48,162 nucleotides of DNA from Agarophyton chilense (GCA_030374765.1 JARGXX010000089.1:1-48162), one strand, 5' to 3'. Shown: positions 1-10,629, counted from the stretch's first letter. A program made the numbers and translations. Notes: a model not told the origin generated them from the sequence alone.

Positions 1-2563
1 ACGGGGAGCAGAAGAGATAGTGTGTTTTCCAGATCCAGTCGGCTGGAGTAGTAGCATGTTGGACAGCCTGTTGTACACGGCCGCTGTGTTCACAAATTGT
101 TGGTGGGACTTGAATAAAGCGGAGTCGTTGGAAAGTGCCTGTCTTAGTGCTCGGAGCATTTCTGATGTAATATGTTTCGTAGGTCACAAGCGGTTGTTTG
201 TAAGAGAGGAAGCTCCACCGCGCGGTATGGCGGCTGCCATAAAAGCAGGCGGATGTGGATTGAAAGGATGAGAGGCGGCCAGGTTTAGGTTGATTTTGAG
301 AATGGGGATCGCAGAGCGGTCAGTGGGAGGGGACGGGGTTGGCTGCGATGTATGGATGGAGCGCTTTGGTTCAGGTGTAGGTAGAACTGTGTCAGTAACC
401 GGACGTTTTCTGTGGTGTTGTTGTTGTTGTTGTTGGGTGAGGGAGCATTAAGAAGAAGACCGAGATACTGGTGCCATTTGCTGGACCACTCGCGATATTT
501 GGAAAGTTGAGAGTGCTGCAAACCGATATGTCATGTGGTGTACGAGCGTAAAGAAAAGCGGCGGTGTGCGCAGAGTGGCCCGCCTGGCCATGGGCAGTGG
601 TCAATAGCTCTTCCAAGATGTGATCGGCTACAGAAGATGCGGTGACATTGGAAACTGTGTTGGTCATTCCCACGGTGAAGTTTCTATAGTCGTTGAAGGA
701 TATCGGGAAACCGCGTTTTGCTCAAGTGAGAGCTGATTATCGAGCGGATGGTGTTTGCGGCATACGGAATTCCGCAGTTGGCGAACAGCATTTTCCAATG
801 CATCTGGAACAGTTTTTCTCCGTGTAGGCAGCGGACGATATATGCTTCAAACGGACGTATCAGAGTCAAGTACATGAGCAGAAGACGGATGTTTGGGCAT
901 CGGGAAAGCGAGCAATCGGAGTGGCGGCCCCTTTGCTGTTTCGCGTTTTCATGTACCGGCAAATGAGGACAGGCGATTTGTCGATGAGCATGAGACAACG
1001 TTGAAAGTGTTGGTCGTTGTGGATACGGTATGTCTCAATCTCTGTGCCGCGCGCAGGAGAGCCCGACGAAAGGTGTAGCGCAACCAACAGGCGTTCTTGG
1101 ATTTTCTGTGCACATGAGAGCCACCTCGACAACGCATGCGTGAACATATCGGTGCCCAAAATGTCGGTTGTTGGGCATTTGTGTGCGGGGAAAGGTACCG
1201 TTTTGCTTGCGTTGCGGAAGAAACGGAGTGTGGTCGGTGTTGGAGTTGTGGGGCATGGAAGACGTGAGACAAGTGAAAAACGAAAGCCATGTTTTGTGTC
1301 GATAAATGGGCGGTTGTTGAGGTGTGGTAAGGAAAGAAAAGCCTGGGCTTTTGTTGAAGGAGTCGTCCTGAAGTGAGTGTAGCGCGTTTGTGAAACCGGT
1401 TTGGCAGAGCGTGGCCAAGAAGCAGGTCGTTGTGAAGAGTATGTTGTATTTCTTTGTGTAGAGTTAAAACCAAAGAGCCGACTTCTGAGAGGGCGAGGTG
1501 AGTGTCACGCACTATGCCGCAGGACGGGTGAACATCACAATTGTGGAAAGAAACGAACATTTCCTCGCGAGAGGATATGGACATTGCAAGCGTGAGTGTC
1601 TTTCTGACAAACGAAAGGGCGTTGTTGGAATCAGCGTCGATTGCCGCGTCGATGGTACGCATGCGTTCTTGAACGTGAACTGGGCGTTCGGAAGCAGGGG
1701 TGGCAGGTTGCAACAGGGGAGAAGATTTGGAGAGCACGTGCAGTTCGTGTATGGCGCAGGCACAGATGCCATATTGAAGAGCGGCGAGGAGGTGCGTCAC
1801 ATCTGAGGAGGCTGCAAAACGAAAGGAGGTATTGTTGGGGTCGTGAGAAATGACCGTGTCGTAAGGCTCAGGCGTGCGGTAAGACGGCAAGGGGGCAGCG
1901 ATAGGCGGGTTGGGGGTCGGTGCTTATCACGCTTGCGCAAGCAATGAAGTTGCGAACGGAGAGGAGATCCAAAGAGTGGTATGGCGCTAAAGATTGAAGC
2001 AAGAAGGGCTTGAGCGCGCTATGGACCGCTGGGCCATGTTGGGTTGGAGGAAAGGGAGCGGGGAGCTCACCAGAGGAAGACATGCGAATGGCATCCAACA
2101 CGGAAGTAGTGTAGCAGTACATGAGGTCTGAGTCGGGTACGAGATGAGGGAGGTTTGCCCTTGTCCTGTGAGTAAAACACAAGCAAACGGGAAAATGTGT
2201 GAAGCGTAACGCTTGAGGGTTTCAGTGGAGACAGTTTTAAAAGCTGTGTCGGTGCGCTTGTTGAGGCGGTCCAAGAAAGCCAGGGAGGTCTTACTAACCA
2301 AAATGTTCACCTGAGAGAGGTAGTCGAAGATGTGGTGGGTGATGGTGCTTTCAGCGGATGTGGGCGTTGTGCCAGTTCTGGATAGTTGAGCCGCCACATC
2401 CAGATGAACATGAAGCGAGTGAAGAACGATGTCAAACTTGGAAAAGGTGATGAAAGAATTCTTCTCCGAGTGGTGACGAAGCAAAGGGTCTGATTGCGAA
2501 CAAGGAGCGCCGGTGTTGAACTTTTGTAAAAAGTGGTTAATGTGTTGAAGCGGGGGCTCGATG
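1..2563. repeat. Direct duplication, left arm (helicase segment)
   Basis: Near-identical to 20438-22987 in the same orientation. Similarity stops at ctcgatg: here the sequence continues into unique helicase 5' sequence (cctttggc), whereas the right arm continues into telomeric repeats. The left arm is 2,563 bp and the right 2,550 bp. Most visible differences are indels rather than substitutions. Confidence 0.93.
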
Positions 2564-3415
2564 CCTTTGGCAGTCGTTGCCACTGGACGATGGGGTGGTT
2601 GGAGACAAACAGGCTGCGCCGGGGGGGTATCAGGCCGTGCCGCAGGCGCCTGCGGAACCTGGAAAGTTTTGGACAAGCAGCCTATGGGTTGAGCATTGTA
2701 AACGGGGAATAAACGGCGACGAACGCCGCCGTACACTGTCTGCAAGGCAATACGGCCCGACGAGACGGTACGGTCAAGGTGTGGCTGGGGCAACCGCAGG
2801 CGACATATTGTGGCATTCGATCAGATGCGCTTGCAAACGAACGGGGTCGAGGTAGCAGAATTTGCAGAGCGGGCACTGATAGCCATTGTGAATGGCAATG
2901 TGTGCCAGGGGCGTGAGGAACGTAGAGGGCCCGGACACAAATTGAGCGTTGTGTTGGGGGCGATACTTTTGCCACACGGGGGCAACGTTAGAGTTGTTGC
3001 GCAAGGTGTGCACCTCGTGCAGGATTGCCATTGACATGGGACTTGCAATTTCCAAAGGGATGGAGTGCTGTTTGCGCAAGTGATGTTGGATTGCGCGGGC
3101 AGACGGCAGCCCACACTGGCAGTTGACGCACAACGGAAAGAACCCAATAGAATGAATACCCATATTCACAATGGTACCGAGTGCCATGATAAAAGAGGAA
3201 GAATCGTCGGCTGCATTTGCGTCGGTAACGGGTAAGTCGGAATGGGGTTGAGCATGGGCGTCACGCGCCACGGGCGGAGGCGGTGGGGGGAGCAGGGGAT
3301 TAGGGGGAGTGGGCGGTGAGATGTTCACCGCAGCCCTCGGTGGGCTGTGCACCGAAGAGGGGATGAACACGGGCAAGCCATGTTCGCCGGCGGAGGATAA
3401 GCTGTTTTGCGACAT
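1..3415 (-). pseudogene. Telomere-linked RecQ-type helicase, left copy, 3'-cut by window edge, frameshifted
   Basis: This copy reads right to left. The likely start is the ATG at 3413-3415. The first frame (3415 to about 2774) encodes a proline-rich segment and then two C2H2-like fingers, one with CVNC followed by HHLRKQH and one with CPLC followed by HLIECH. Such fingers precede the helicase in fungal telomere-linked RecQ proteins and recall the OrsD/DUF3505 family (family link from memory). The frame shifts near 2785 and continues as the helicase N-terminal region. Positions 1-2563 match 20438-22987 almost base for base, but this copy is 13 bases longer, with one- or two-base gains and losses (for example near 15-25, 172, 200-215, 297, 420-450 and 720), mainly in short homopolymers. 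Walker A lies at about 20-45 and is frame-broken; the rest of the helicase lies off the window. Either a decaying pseudogene or a poorly polished consensus. Confidence 0.75.
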
Positions 3416-4383
3416 AACTGAACGTGTAAGAGAGAGAAGAAGACGCTTGGGAGGATTGTTTTTGAAGACGCAAAGAAAGACACACACAAACAAACACAAT
3501 CGAGTTTGGGAGCATCAGCGAAATGGACGGGTTCACTGCCGATATAGCAGTATAAGTAGTAAATAGGTGGGGCGAGGGTAATTGGAGAAAGGCGGTTTGG
3601 TGTTTTGGGGGAGGGCGCGTGTGGCTGGCTTGAGCAAATGGCATACTGTACAAGGGAACCTTCACGATACTATTTGGTATTGCAGGTCATTCATTCCCGG
3701 TGTATGACTGTGGGGTTGTGGGGAGGAGTGTGTCACAATAAAGCTCATTGGCCTCCGCCCCATTGAGGAGAGTGATTTTGTGTAAGGGGCGTGGTTTCCG
3801 TGCAGGGGGGGAGCGGGAAGGGGAAAAAGGGCAGCACAGAGAAGAGATGGGGCTGCGCGGTGGTGGAGTCGGGTTGGGGGAGGGCAGAAGTTTTCAGGGT
3901 GGGTTCGGACTTGTGTGTAAATGGACGGAGGTTTAGAACGAGCTGGCGCGCGATCGGGTGCGCCAGCGGATGTTGTGCGGCAATGTGGCAACTTGTTGTG
4001 AAGCATGACGTTTTCAGAACGGCTAACTAGTGGCGGTGGTGGCGTATCGTACACACGTATTAGTTTGAGCACAAGCGGTGCTGCACCGCGGTTGAGCTCA
4101 TATATGCATATGCGACATGTTTGACCGTTGATTTTGGAAAAATGGTTCTACATGTGACGTGGGTAGGAGGGGTGCTATGTGTTACAGTATGCGCACTGTG
4201 TAACGTTATGATGGTGTTTGGCAAAAGAAGTGAGATGTTGCGGGGCGTGGCAGTGGGGGCCGAAGAAGAAGGTTATAGGTTTTCTGTTTTTAAAACGAAT
4301 GAAGGAAGAGAGTTTGCGCGTGTTGTTCTTAGGAGAGAAGGTTTAGTTTTTAGTTGTGTTCTACTGAGAAAGAAAAGAAACAA
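3416..4383. other. Intergenic region between two minus-strand genes
   Basis: No convincing gene. It should hold the promoter and leader of the left helicase copy at its left side and the 3' end of the methyltransferase-SET transcript at its right side. The stretch on the 5' side of the helicase is rich in short CA/GT runs (about 3475-3510). A TATA-like cluster (catatatgcatatg) lies near 4100-4115. A plus-strand frame with first ATG at 4142 runs to 4387 (81 codons), but I see no homology or context to support it. Confidence 0.5.
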
Positions 4384-7300
4384 CTAATCTACAAGATCCA
4401 CATGAAAGGTGTGTGTTTGTGGTTTTGGAACCCTGGGCCAATGAGCGTAGTCGTTTCCATAGTCTATTAGCACTTCTTCTTCTCGCTCGATGGTTCGGGT
4501 GGCTACTATTGTGATAAGGTGGTAGTCTTGGATTCCTGACTTTGAGTTTTTCAAAGTAGACGAAAGGCGCGCTACTACATTTGGTGTGCGAGGGTTGGGG
4601 AGTACCTTGTCCCGTAAGGCCTGAATGTCGAGGTCCTCTGGGCGGTATTGGGCATCATTGATGATTCCGCCAACACAGAACGGGGCAGGCGTGATCCACA
4701 TGGAGTGGGTTCCACGGTCTCCCGGGGTGGGCAGTCTGACAAAGTCCGGACCTGTCACTCGGATTTCCATGGAAGTGGAGTTGAAGCGCTCCACGGTGAC
4801 GGCGAGCAAACCGTTGGCATACGAAGACTGTGTGGCGGAGCGTTTGGAGAGGTCGTGGTAGACGAGAGTTCCATAAAAGTAGCACACGGTGTCGCCTTCA
4901 TTAAACTGGCGTGCGGCAAAGACCCCGTCTCCCGCCAAGGGGTGTCGGATGTCGGACTTTTTGGTATACACTCCATGGGCATACCCTTCTATGGCAAGTA
5001 ACGTAGCCGGATCAATCTGAGTGAGAAGGCCCTGTTTCTCTCGCGGCCATTCATGCACCGGTTTAGTGCGGCAAACGGCTGCAAACTCACGGTCTTTCCA
5101 CAAGTTGCAGAGAAAGGAAGCGAGCGGCGCAGGAAAAATTTGGTACTGTGGCAGACCGGGAGGCGCGGTCCAAAGGTATTTCGATTGCAGGTCCGTGTTC
5201 GGTAGTGAGCGAACTAGGCGACTGAACTTGGCGATGAGATGGTGCGGCACTTCAATGTCGGTGCTGTTCTGTAAAACGGTTTTGATAAAGTGAACGACAG
5301 CATTGTGTTTTGCGTGAGCGTAACACACTGCGTCTTTCTCGCACCCCAAAAAGCGTCTGTGACCTGGGAGCTCCATGCACGCCAAAGCGGTGGAACCCGT
5401 TCCGGCAAATAAATCCACCACCATGTCGCCAGGCTGAGAATAGCGGCTTATGAGTTCCTTGAGTAGAGCACGACTCTTCTGCTCCGGGCGTACTTTTTCA
5501 GTGACGGCGTTGTGATTGTTGGTGACAGAATGCAGGCGATTCCAACGCAGGGTCTCGCCAGCGGCTAGTCCCGGCACGTTATCAATCACGTTCTTGTAAG
5601 CCGGGTAGCGAGAAGGAACGTAGTTGTAGTTGACGAGGTTTACGCGAGCCAGGTTTTCATCGTGAGTGAGCCCCGTTTTGATGCCGTGAATGGCGTACTC
5701 GGTGATGGGCAACGGCGACGTTCGCAGCCCGCGGTGGCTCCCAGTAGGATGGGAGGCGGCGCGGACGAAAACCAACGGCACAGGGTCCACCTTGAACAGC
5801 GCAGTATGGGACTCGGAAATGCTCTTGAAGCACGACAACCACGGCCTGAACTGGCGAATGGAGCAAAAGAGAATAAAGTGGCCGCCAGGGCACATCAGCT
5901 CGCCAATAACCTGCGCCGTGCGCTTCATATCGTCTTGGGAAATGGCGTCGTGGTTGCTGTTGTGGCGGCCAGCTAAGGACCGAATGTTGTAAGGCGGGTC
6001 GGTGAGGACCAGTTGCACTGCTCCGACTGGAGATGAGGCGGTAGTTCGTTTGATAATATCCACCTGTACGAATTCTTTGAAATCGACACCGTAGAGGCGA
6101 ATATGCTTTTCCATTTCGTCCTCCGCCTCTTGTAGAGCGTTGAGAGTAGTAGTTTGGGTGAAGGAGTGCGGCGGGAGGACGCGAGTTTCGTTGACGTTGT
6201 AGGGAAGATTTGGGGGTTGGGGAGGAGGTGAGGGACCAGCGGCGTTGGCGCGTTCCGACGACGACGGTAGTGGCGCTCCTGGATCAGGCGGAAGTTGCTG
6301 CTGTGACTCGTTCATAATGATGTCCACCAACTCGGCTTCTTTTTTGGCTATCTCCACGGCCGGGTTGAGGGGTTGGCCTGGAATAGGACCGACCATGGCC
6401 ATTCGAATCGGGGTCCAAAGTGGCAGACCGAACGTCGTGAAGCGGTGAGGGTACACGTCGACGGTCGAGTTATACTCGAATTGCGTCAAAGATTGCCAGC
6501 GAGCGGTTTCATCCATTTCGTATAGGAAGTCGTTGAAAAGCAGGCGGTGAAGGTCGTTCAAAAATTCGGAAGCTAGCACGCGTAGATTGCGGTCAACCTC
6601 GTCGGTGTGGGACCAGGCGACGCTGTCCACTTCAGATTGGACTTTGGAAGGCTGTGCGTTCTTGGCAAATGTGGTAGTTTGCGATAAAGGGGCGTAGCCT
6701 TCGCCGCGGCGTTCGAGAGCGTGGTAGGTTAGGGTGTTGCTGTCGAACAAGATGTACGGAGCGAGCATGTGCTCCAGTGAGTCATACCCAAGATGGCGGC
6801 AGAACACATTCCAAGAGGTCACAAGCTTGTGCACGACAAATGAAATTCGCTCGCACGTTTCGTGCTTAAAGTTTTGCAACGAAGGCAACATAGAGGTCGC
6901 GGTTGCAACGCCGGTATTGAGGCGTTGTTTCTTGGTCTGGCGCGATTTGAGTTTCTCGCGTTTGAGAGTGTAGATCATCGACAGATACAAAACCATTTGA
7001 AAACGAGATGCCTCAACGGTAGTGGAGAATCGTGAGCGACTGTCCTTGGAAGTTTGCGACTGTGGAGGCAGAATGCGCGATTTGAGGAAGGACGACAAGA
7101 GAGCCGTTTTCGGAATGAGCAAGTCGACTTGACGGCTGGGGCGGCGGCGATTTGTAGGCGCATTGGAAGAACGAGCACTTGCACGGGTGGTACCATTACC
7201 AGCAGCAGAAGACGGTTGCTGCTCAGAAGTATTGCTTGAAGCTTGGATTTGGAGGTAGAGCTGGTACAAGTCCCTGAGACGCCGGTCGTTGCTACCATCG

Positions 7301-7581
7301 TCGAGGTCCACACATCTGGCCATGAGGTACACCTGAGAAAAGTAGTTGTTTTTGAGGAGGCTGTGTTGTATCTCCGTGTTGGTGTACTTGCCGTGCTTTT
7401 CAGATGGCACGACCAAGGAGCAAACTTCCTCTGCAGCTGGCACAGAGCCTCGGTTCTGAACTGCGAAGTAGACCAAGTCCAGGTACTGGAGCGCGCGGGC
7501 GTTGGGATCATCGGGGCGCATGCGGGCGTACGCGTCGCGCAGCGGCAAGAACAAACCAATGAGACCTTCGGTGGTGACCAT
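4384..7581 (-). CDS. DNA amino-methyltransferase (beta-class, DPPY) fused to a SET domain
   Basis: About 1065 residues from the ATG at 7579-7581. That start has a good context (A at -3, G at +4); the open frame continues upstream only to a non-AUG codon at 7722. Residues 1-500 are unrecognised and contain a Pro/Ser-rich linker at about 430-465. The catalytic motif DPPY is at 528-531. The SAM-binding motif DLFAGTGS comes later, at 723-730. This order (motif IV before motif I) is that of beta-class bacterial methyltransferases such as CcrM; DPPY usually indicates N6-adenine methylation, but N4-cytosine cannot be excluded. Residues about 870-1045 look like a SET lysine methyltransferase: GDGVFAAR near 885, a GGIINDAQY segment in place of the usual NHS, and IDYGNDY at 1039-1045. 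There are no introns or frame breaks. Inference: a nuclear protein that couples DNA methylation to histone methylation. The exact substrates are unknown. Confidence 0.85.
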   Translation of the reverse strand: MVTTEGLIGLFLPLRDAYARMRPDDPNARALQYLDLVYFAVQNRGSVPAAEEVCSLVVPSEKHGKYTNTEIQHSLLKNNYFSQVYLMARCVDLDDGSNDRRLRDLYQLYLQIQASSNTSEQQPSSAAGNGTTRASARSSNAPTNRRRPSRQVDLLIPKTALLSSFLKSRILPPQSQTSKDSRSRFSTTVEASRFQMVLYLSMIYTLKREKLKSRQTKKQRLNTGVATATSMLPSLQNFKHETCERISFVVHKLVTSWNVFCRHLGYDSLEHMLAPYILFDSNTLTYHALERRGEGYAPLSQTTTFAKNAQPSKVQSEVDSVAWSHTDEVDRNLRVLASEFLNDLHRLLFNDFLYEMDETARWQSLTQFEYNSTVDVYPHRFTTFGLPLWTPIRMAMVGPIPGQPLNPAVEIAKKEAELVDIIMNESQQQLPPDPGAPLPSSSERANAAGPSPPPQPPNLPYNVNETRVLPPHSFTQTTTLNALQEAEDEMEKHIRLYGVDFKEFVQVDIIKRTTASSPVGAVQLVLTDPPYNIRSLAGRHNSNHDAISQDDMKRTAQVIGELMCPGGHFILFCSIRQFRPWLSCFKSISESHTALFKVDPVPLVFVRAASHPTGSHRGLRTSPLPITEYAIHGIKTGLTHDENLARVNLVNYNYVPSRYPAYKNVIDNVPGLAAGETLRWNRLHSVTNNHNAVTEKVRPEQKSRALLKELISRYSQPGDMVVDLFAGTGSTALACMELPGHRRFLGCEKDAVCYAHAKHNAVVHFIKTVLQNSTDIEVPHHLIAKFSRLVRSLPNTDLQSKYLWTAPPGLPQYQIFPAPLASFLCNLWKDREFAAVCRTKPVHEWPREKQGLLTQIDPATLLAIEGYAHGVYTKKSDIRHPLAGDGVFAARQFNEGDTVCYFYGTLVYHDLSKRSATQSSYANGLLAVTVERFNSTSMEIRVTGPDFVRLPTPGDRGTHSMWITPAPFCVGGIINDAQYRPEDLDIQALRDKVLPNPRTPNVVARLSSTLKNSKSGIQDYHLITIVATRTIEREEEVLIDYGNDYAHWPRVPKPQTHTFHVDLVD

Positions 7582-8024
7582 CTTGTAAGACGGAACTTGG
7601 AGAGATATTCGAAGTGTCGGTGGAGAAGGCTGGGGGCGGAGATAGAGAGATAGAAGGGGGGGTGATTGAACGAAGAGAGACTTGTTCTTTTGAAGGGGAA
7701 TTCGGGGGCTGAAGTTGTGCAAGGGCGTCTTGATTGAAGGGGTCGTGGGGTTTAGGGGTTCAAAGAGCGGGGCCGTGTAGGGGTTTGCGCAATGGTGAGG
7801 TCTTGGGCTTTAGCGGGTGCGTGTACGTCAAAGCCGTTCTTGATCGTAACTCGATACCGCAGCGGGCGCAAGAATCCAAAACAAGCAACACCGCTGAAAC
7901 AACGACAAAGTTTCGAAAGGCGAACGTTGCCAAGCGGAGAGGACTGCAGAAGAGCGATAGCCGACAGCTCAAATACGGTCGGGGTCGGTTAACGTGAGAT
8001 GCAGTTTGAGGGAGCAAAAGGGGG
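7582..8024. promoter_or_regulatory. Upstream region of the methyltransferase-SET gene
   Basis: This 443-bp stretch separates the methyltransferase ATG from the first hairpin element, so it should contain that gene's promoter and 5' leader. I see no clear TATA box. A single telomere-like phrase (ggggtttaggggttc) sits at about 7746-7760. No gene is supported. Confidence 0.4.
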
Positions 8025-8167
8025 ATTGCCTGCAGGCAATAAATTTCAACTGCGAATTACGGCTCATAATTTGCACCCCGATTGTTGATTTGCATTATTA
8101 TTTCGCACTTTCGGGGTGCAAATTATGAGCCGTAATTCGCAGTTGACCAAAAGTGCCCGCAGGCAAT
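8025..8167. repeat. Fold-back element, copy 1 (143 bp)
   Basis: Perfect inverted arms at 8047-8079 and 8113-8145 (33 bp each) enclose a 33-nt AT-rich loop (8080-8112). Outside the arms the ends are again imperfectly inverted (attgcctgc at both termini), giving terminal inverted repeats of about 55 bp. No coding capacity; a MITE-like or structural DNA/RNA element. I see no clear target-site duplication. Confidence 0.92.
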
Positions 8168-8571
8168 TTCACTCAATGTGAGCAAACTCGTTTCTCTTCT
8201 ACCAGGCGCCGTACCAAGGCCATAGACGCTGTATAGAGCCGATTCCCATGCCTGTGTCTCCCTCTCACGGCTTTATACCGGCGGAAACGAAGGTTATTGA
8301 ACCTGTTGGGGCTGAACGCCTTTTCTAGCGTCGCCCAACCTTACACTACCACAGGCGAATACTGTGGAATTTGAAAGGTGAACGAGCTTGCGTAAAGGGT
8401 GCCGACAGACATGTTTGTGGAAAGACATGTTTTGGTGCACTTCCGAGAATTAGTAGCATCTGTATAGAAAGGAGAGTGGTGAGAAAGTTTGGTTTTTTAG
8501 AGTACTTGGTTGAAATTGAAAAGTTGAATGTACATGAGTTGTGACACGGTGCAGTGAAGAAGAAGCGTTGT

Positions 8572-8857
8572 GGGCGAGTGAAGGTGTTTAGTGAAACATC
8601 ATTAGGCTTTCGGTTTTGCAATGACGCTTGATATGGGTTTAAGCAGGCGTATGCGAGATATGAGGGGTGTGGTGAGAGTTTACGAGTGTGGCGCAAATGT
8701 AGGGAGGGGCGTGTGGGCGAGTGAAGGTGTTTAGTGAAACATCATTAGGCTTTCGGTTTTGCAATGACGCTTGATATGGGTTTAAGCAGGCGTATGCGAG
8801 ATATGAGGGGTGTGGTGAGAGTTTACGAGTGTGGCGCAAATGTAGGGAGGGGCGTGT
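8572..8857. repeat. Tandem duplication of a 143-bp segment in satellite unit 1
   Basis: The segment 8572-8714 is repeated directly as 8715-8857, beginning gggcgagtgaaggtg each time. It accounts for the extra length of the first satellite unit (916 against 773 bp). The duplicated segment is not the hairpin, though it has the same length. Confidence 0.88.
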
Positions 8858-8940
8858 GGGCGAAGGCGAAAAACGGGGTGTTGGGGGCCCAGGGGGGTGT
8901 TTTTGGATGTGGGCAGACGTAGTCAAAAAGAGCGATTGGG

Positions 8941-9083
8941 ATTGCCTGCAGGCAATAAATTTCAACTGCGAATTACGGCTCATAATTTGCACCCCGATTG
9001 TTGATTTGCATTATTATTTCGCACTTTCGGGGTGCAAATTATGAGCCGTAATTCGCAGTTGACCAAAAGTGCCCGCAGGCAAT
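8941..9083. repeat. Fold-back element, copy 2 (143 bp)
   Basis: Same 33-33-33 stem-loop layout as the first copy, with no difference seen by eye. Preceded by gagcgattggg and followed by ttcactcaatg. Confidence 0.92.
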
Positions 9084-9713
9084 TTCACTCAATGTGAGCA
9101 AACTCGTTTCTCTTCTACCAGGCGCCGTACCAAGGCAATAGCTGCTCTATAGAGCCGATTCCCATGCCTGTGTCTCCCTCTCACGGCTTTATACCGGCGG
9201 TAACGACGGTTATTGAACCGGTTGGGGCTGAACGTCTTTTCTAGCGGCGCCCAACCTTAGACTACCACAGGCGAATACTGTCGAATGTGAATGGTGAACG
9301 AGCTCGCGTAAAGGGTGCCGACAGACATGTTTGTGGAAAGACATGTTTTGGTGCACTTCCGAGAATTAGTAGCATCTGTATAGAAAGGAGAGTGGTGAGA
9401 AAGTTTGGTTTTTTGGAGTACTTGGTTGAAATTGAAAAGTTGAATGTACATGAGTTGTGACACGGTGCAGTGGAGAAGAAGCGTTGTGGGCGAGTGAAGG
9501 GGTTTTGTGAAACATCATTAGGCTTTCGGTTTTGCAATGGGGCTGGAAATGGGTCTACAGAGGCGTATGCGAGAGACGAGGGGTGTGGTGAGAGTTTAGG
9601 AATGTGGCACAAATGTAGGGAGAGGCGTGTGGGCGAAGGCGAAAAACAGGGTGTGGGGGGCCCAGGGGGATGTTTTTGGATGTGGGCAGACGTAGTCAAA
9701 AAGGGGGATTGGG

Positions 9714-9856
9714 ATTGCCTGCAGGCAATAAATTTCAACTGCGAATTACGGCTCATAATTTGCACCCCGATTGTTGATTTGCATTATTATTTCGCACTTT
9801 CGGGGTGCAAATTATGAGCCGTAATTCGCAGTTGACCAAAAGTGCCCGCAGGCAAT
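9714..9856. repeat. Fold-back element, copy 3 (143 bp)
   Basis: Same structure. The left flank differs slightly (gggggattggg), while the hairpin arms are unchanged. The flanking satellite has more substitutions than the hairpin itself. Confidence 0.92.
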
Positions 9857-10486
9857 TTCACTCAATGTGAGCAAACTCGTTTCTCTTCTACCAGGCGCCG
9901 TACCAAGGCCATAGACGCTGTATAGAGCCGATTCCCATGCCTGTGTCTCCCTCTCACGGCTTTATACCGGCGGAAACGAAGGTTATTGAACCTGTTGGGG
10001 CTGAACGCCTTTTCTAGCGTCGCCCAACCTTACACTACCACAGGCGAATACTGTGGAATTTGAATGGTGAACGAGCTCGCGTAAAGGGTGCCGACAGACA
10101 TGTTTGTGGAAAGACATGTTTTGGTGCACTTCCGAGAATTAGTAGCATCTGTATAGAGAGGAGAGTGGTGAGGAAGTTTGGTTGTTTAGAGTACTTGGTT
10201 GATATTAAAAAGTTGAATGTACATGAGTTGTGACACGGTGCAGTGAAGAAGAAGCGTTGTGGGCGAGTGAAGAGACGCAGTGAAACAACATTAGGTTTTC
10301 GGTTTTGCAATGACGCTTGATATGGGTCTAAGCAGGCGTATGCGAGATATGAGGGGTGTGGTGAGAGTTTACGAGTGTGGCGCAAATGTAGGGAGGGGCG
10401 TGTGGGCGAAGGCAAAAAACGGGGTGTTGGGGGCCCAGGGGGGTGTTTTTGGATGTGGGCAGACGTAGTCAAAAAGAGCGATTGGG

Positions 10487-10629
10487 ATTGCCTGCAGGCA
10501 ATAAATTTCAACTGCGAATTACGGCTCATAATTTGCACCCCGATTGTTGATTTGCATTATTATTTCGCACTTTCGGGGTGCAAATTATGAGCCGTAATTC
10601 GCAGTTGACCAAAAGTGCCCGCAGGCAAT
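10487..10629. repeat. Fold-back element, copy 4 (143 bp), edge of the satellite
   Basis: Same structure. The satellite stops exactly at the right end of this copy: the following bases are ttgccacacac rather than the ttcactcaatg seen after copies 1, 2, 3 and 5. The hairpin end is therefore a natural breakpoint. Confidence 0.92.

Larger units (their letters stand above)
8025..10629. repeat. Hairpin-bearing satellite, three tandem units plus a terminal hairpin
   Basis: Four copies of a 143-bp fold-back element start at 8025, 8941, 9714 and 10487. The spacing is 916, 773 and 773 bp. The sequence between hairpins is a homologous unit that begins ttcactcaatgtgag after each hairpin and ends near a gggcccagggg segment before the next. 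The first unit is longer by exactly 143 bp because it contains an internal tandem duplication. Antisense frames of up to 167 codons recur in these units, but they begin inside the hairpin and resemble no known protein, so I treat the block as non-coding. Confidence 0.9.

Noticed and set aside
949..1890. Minus-strand 313-codon frame as an independent gene
   Set aside because: It switches between the correct helicase frame and other frames across indels when compared with the right copy; it is part of the broken helicase.
4142..4387. Plus-strand frame of 81 codons just past the methyltransferase gene
   Set aside because: No family resemblance, no repeat occurrence and no clear gene signals beyond a nearby TATA-like run.
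8346..10538. Recurrent minus-strand frames of 116-167 codons in the satellite units
   Set aside because: They begin inside the fold-back element, vary by frame breaks between units, and have a composition expected from repeat DNA; no protein family is recognisable.
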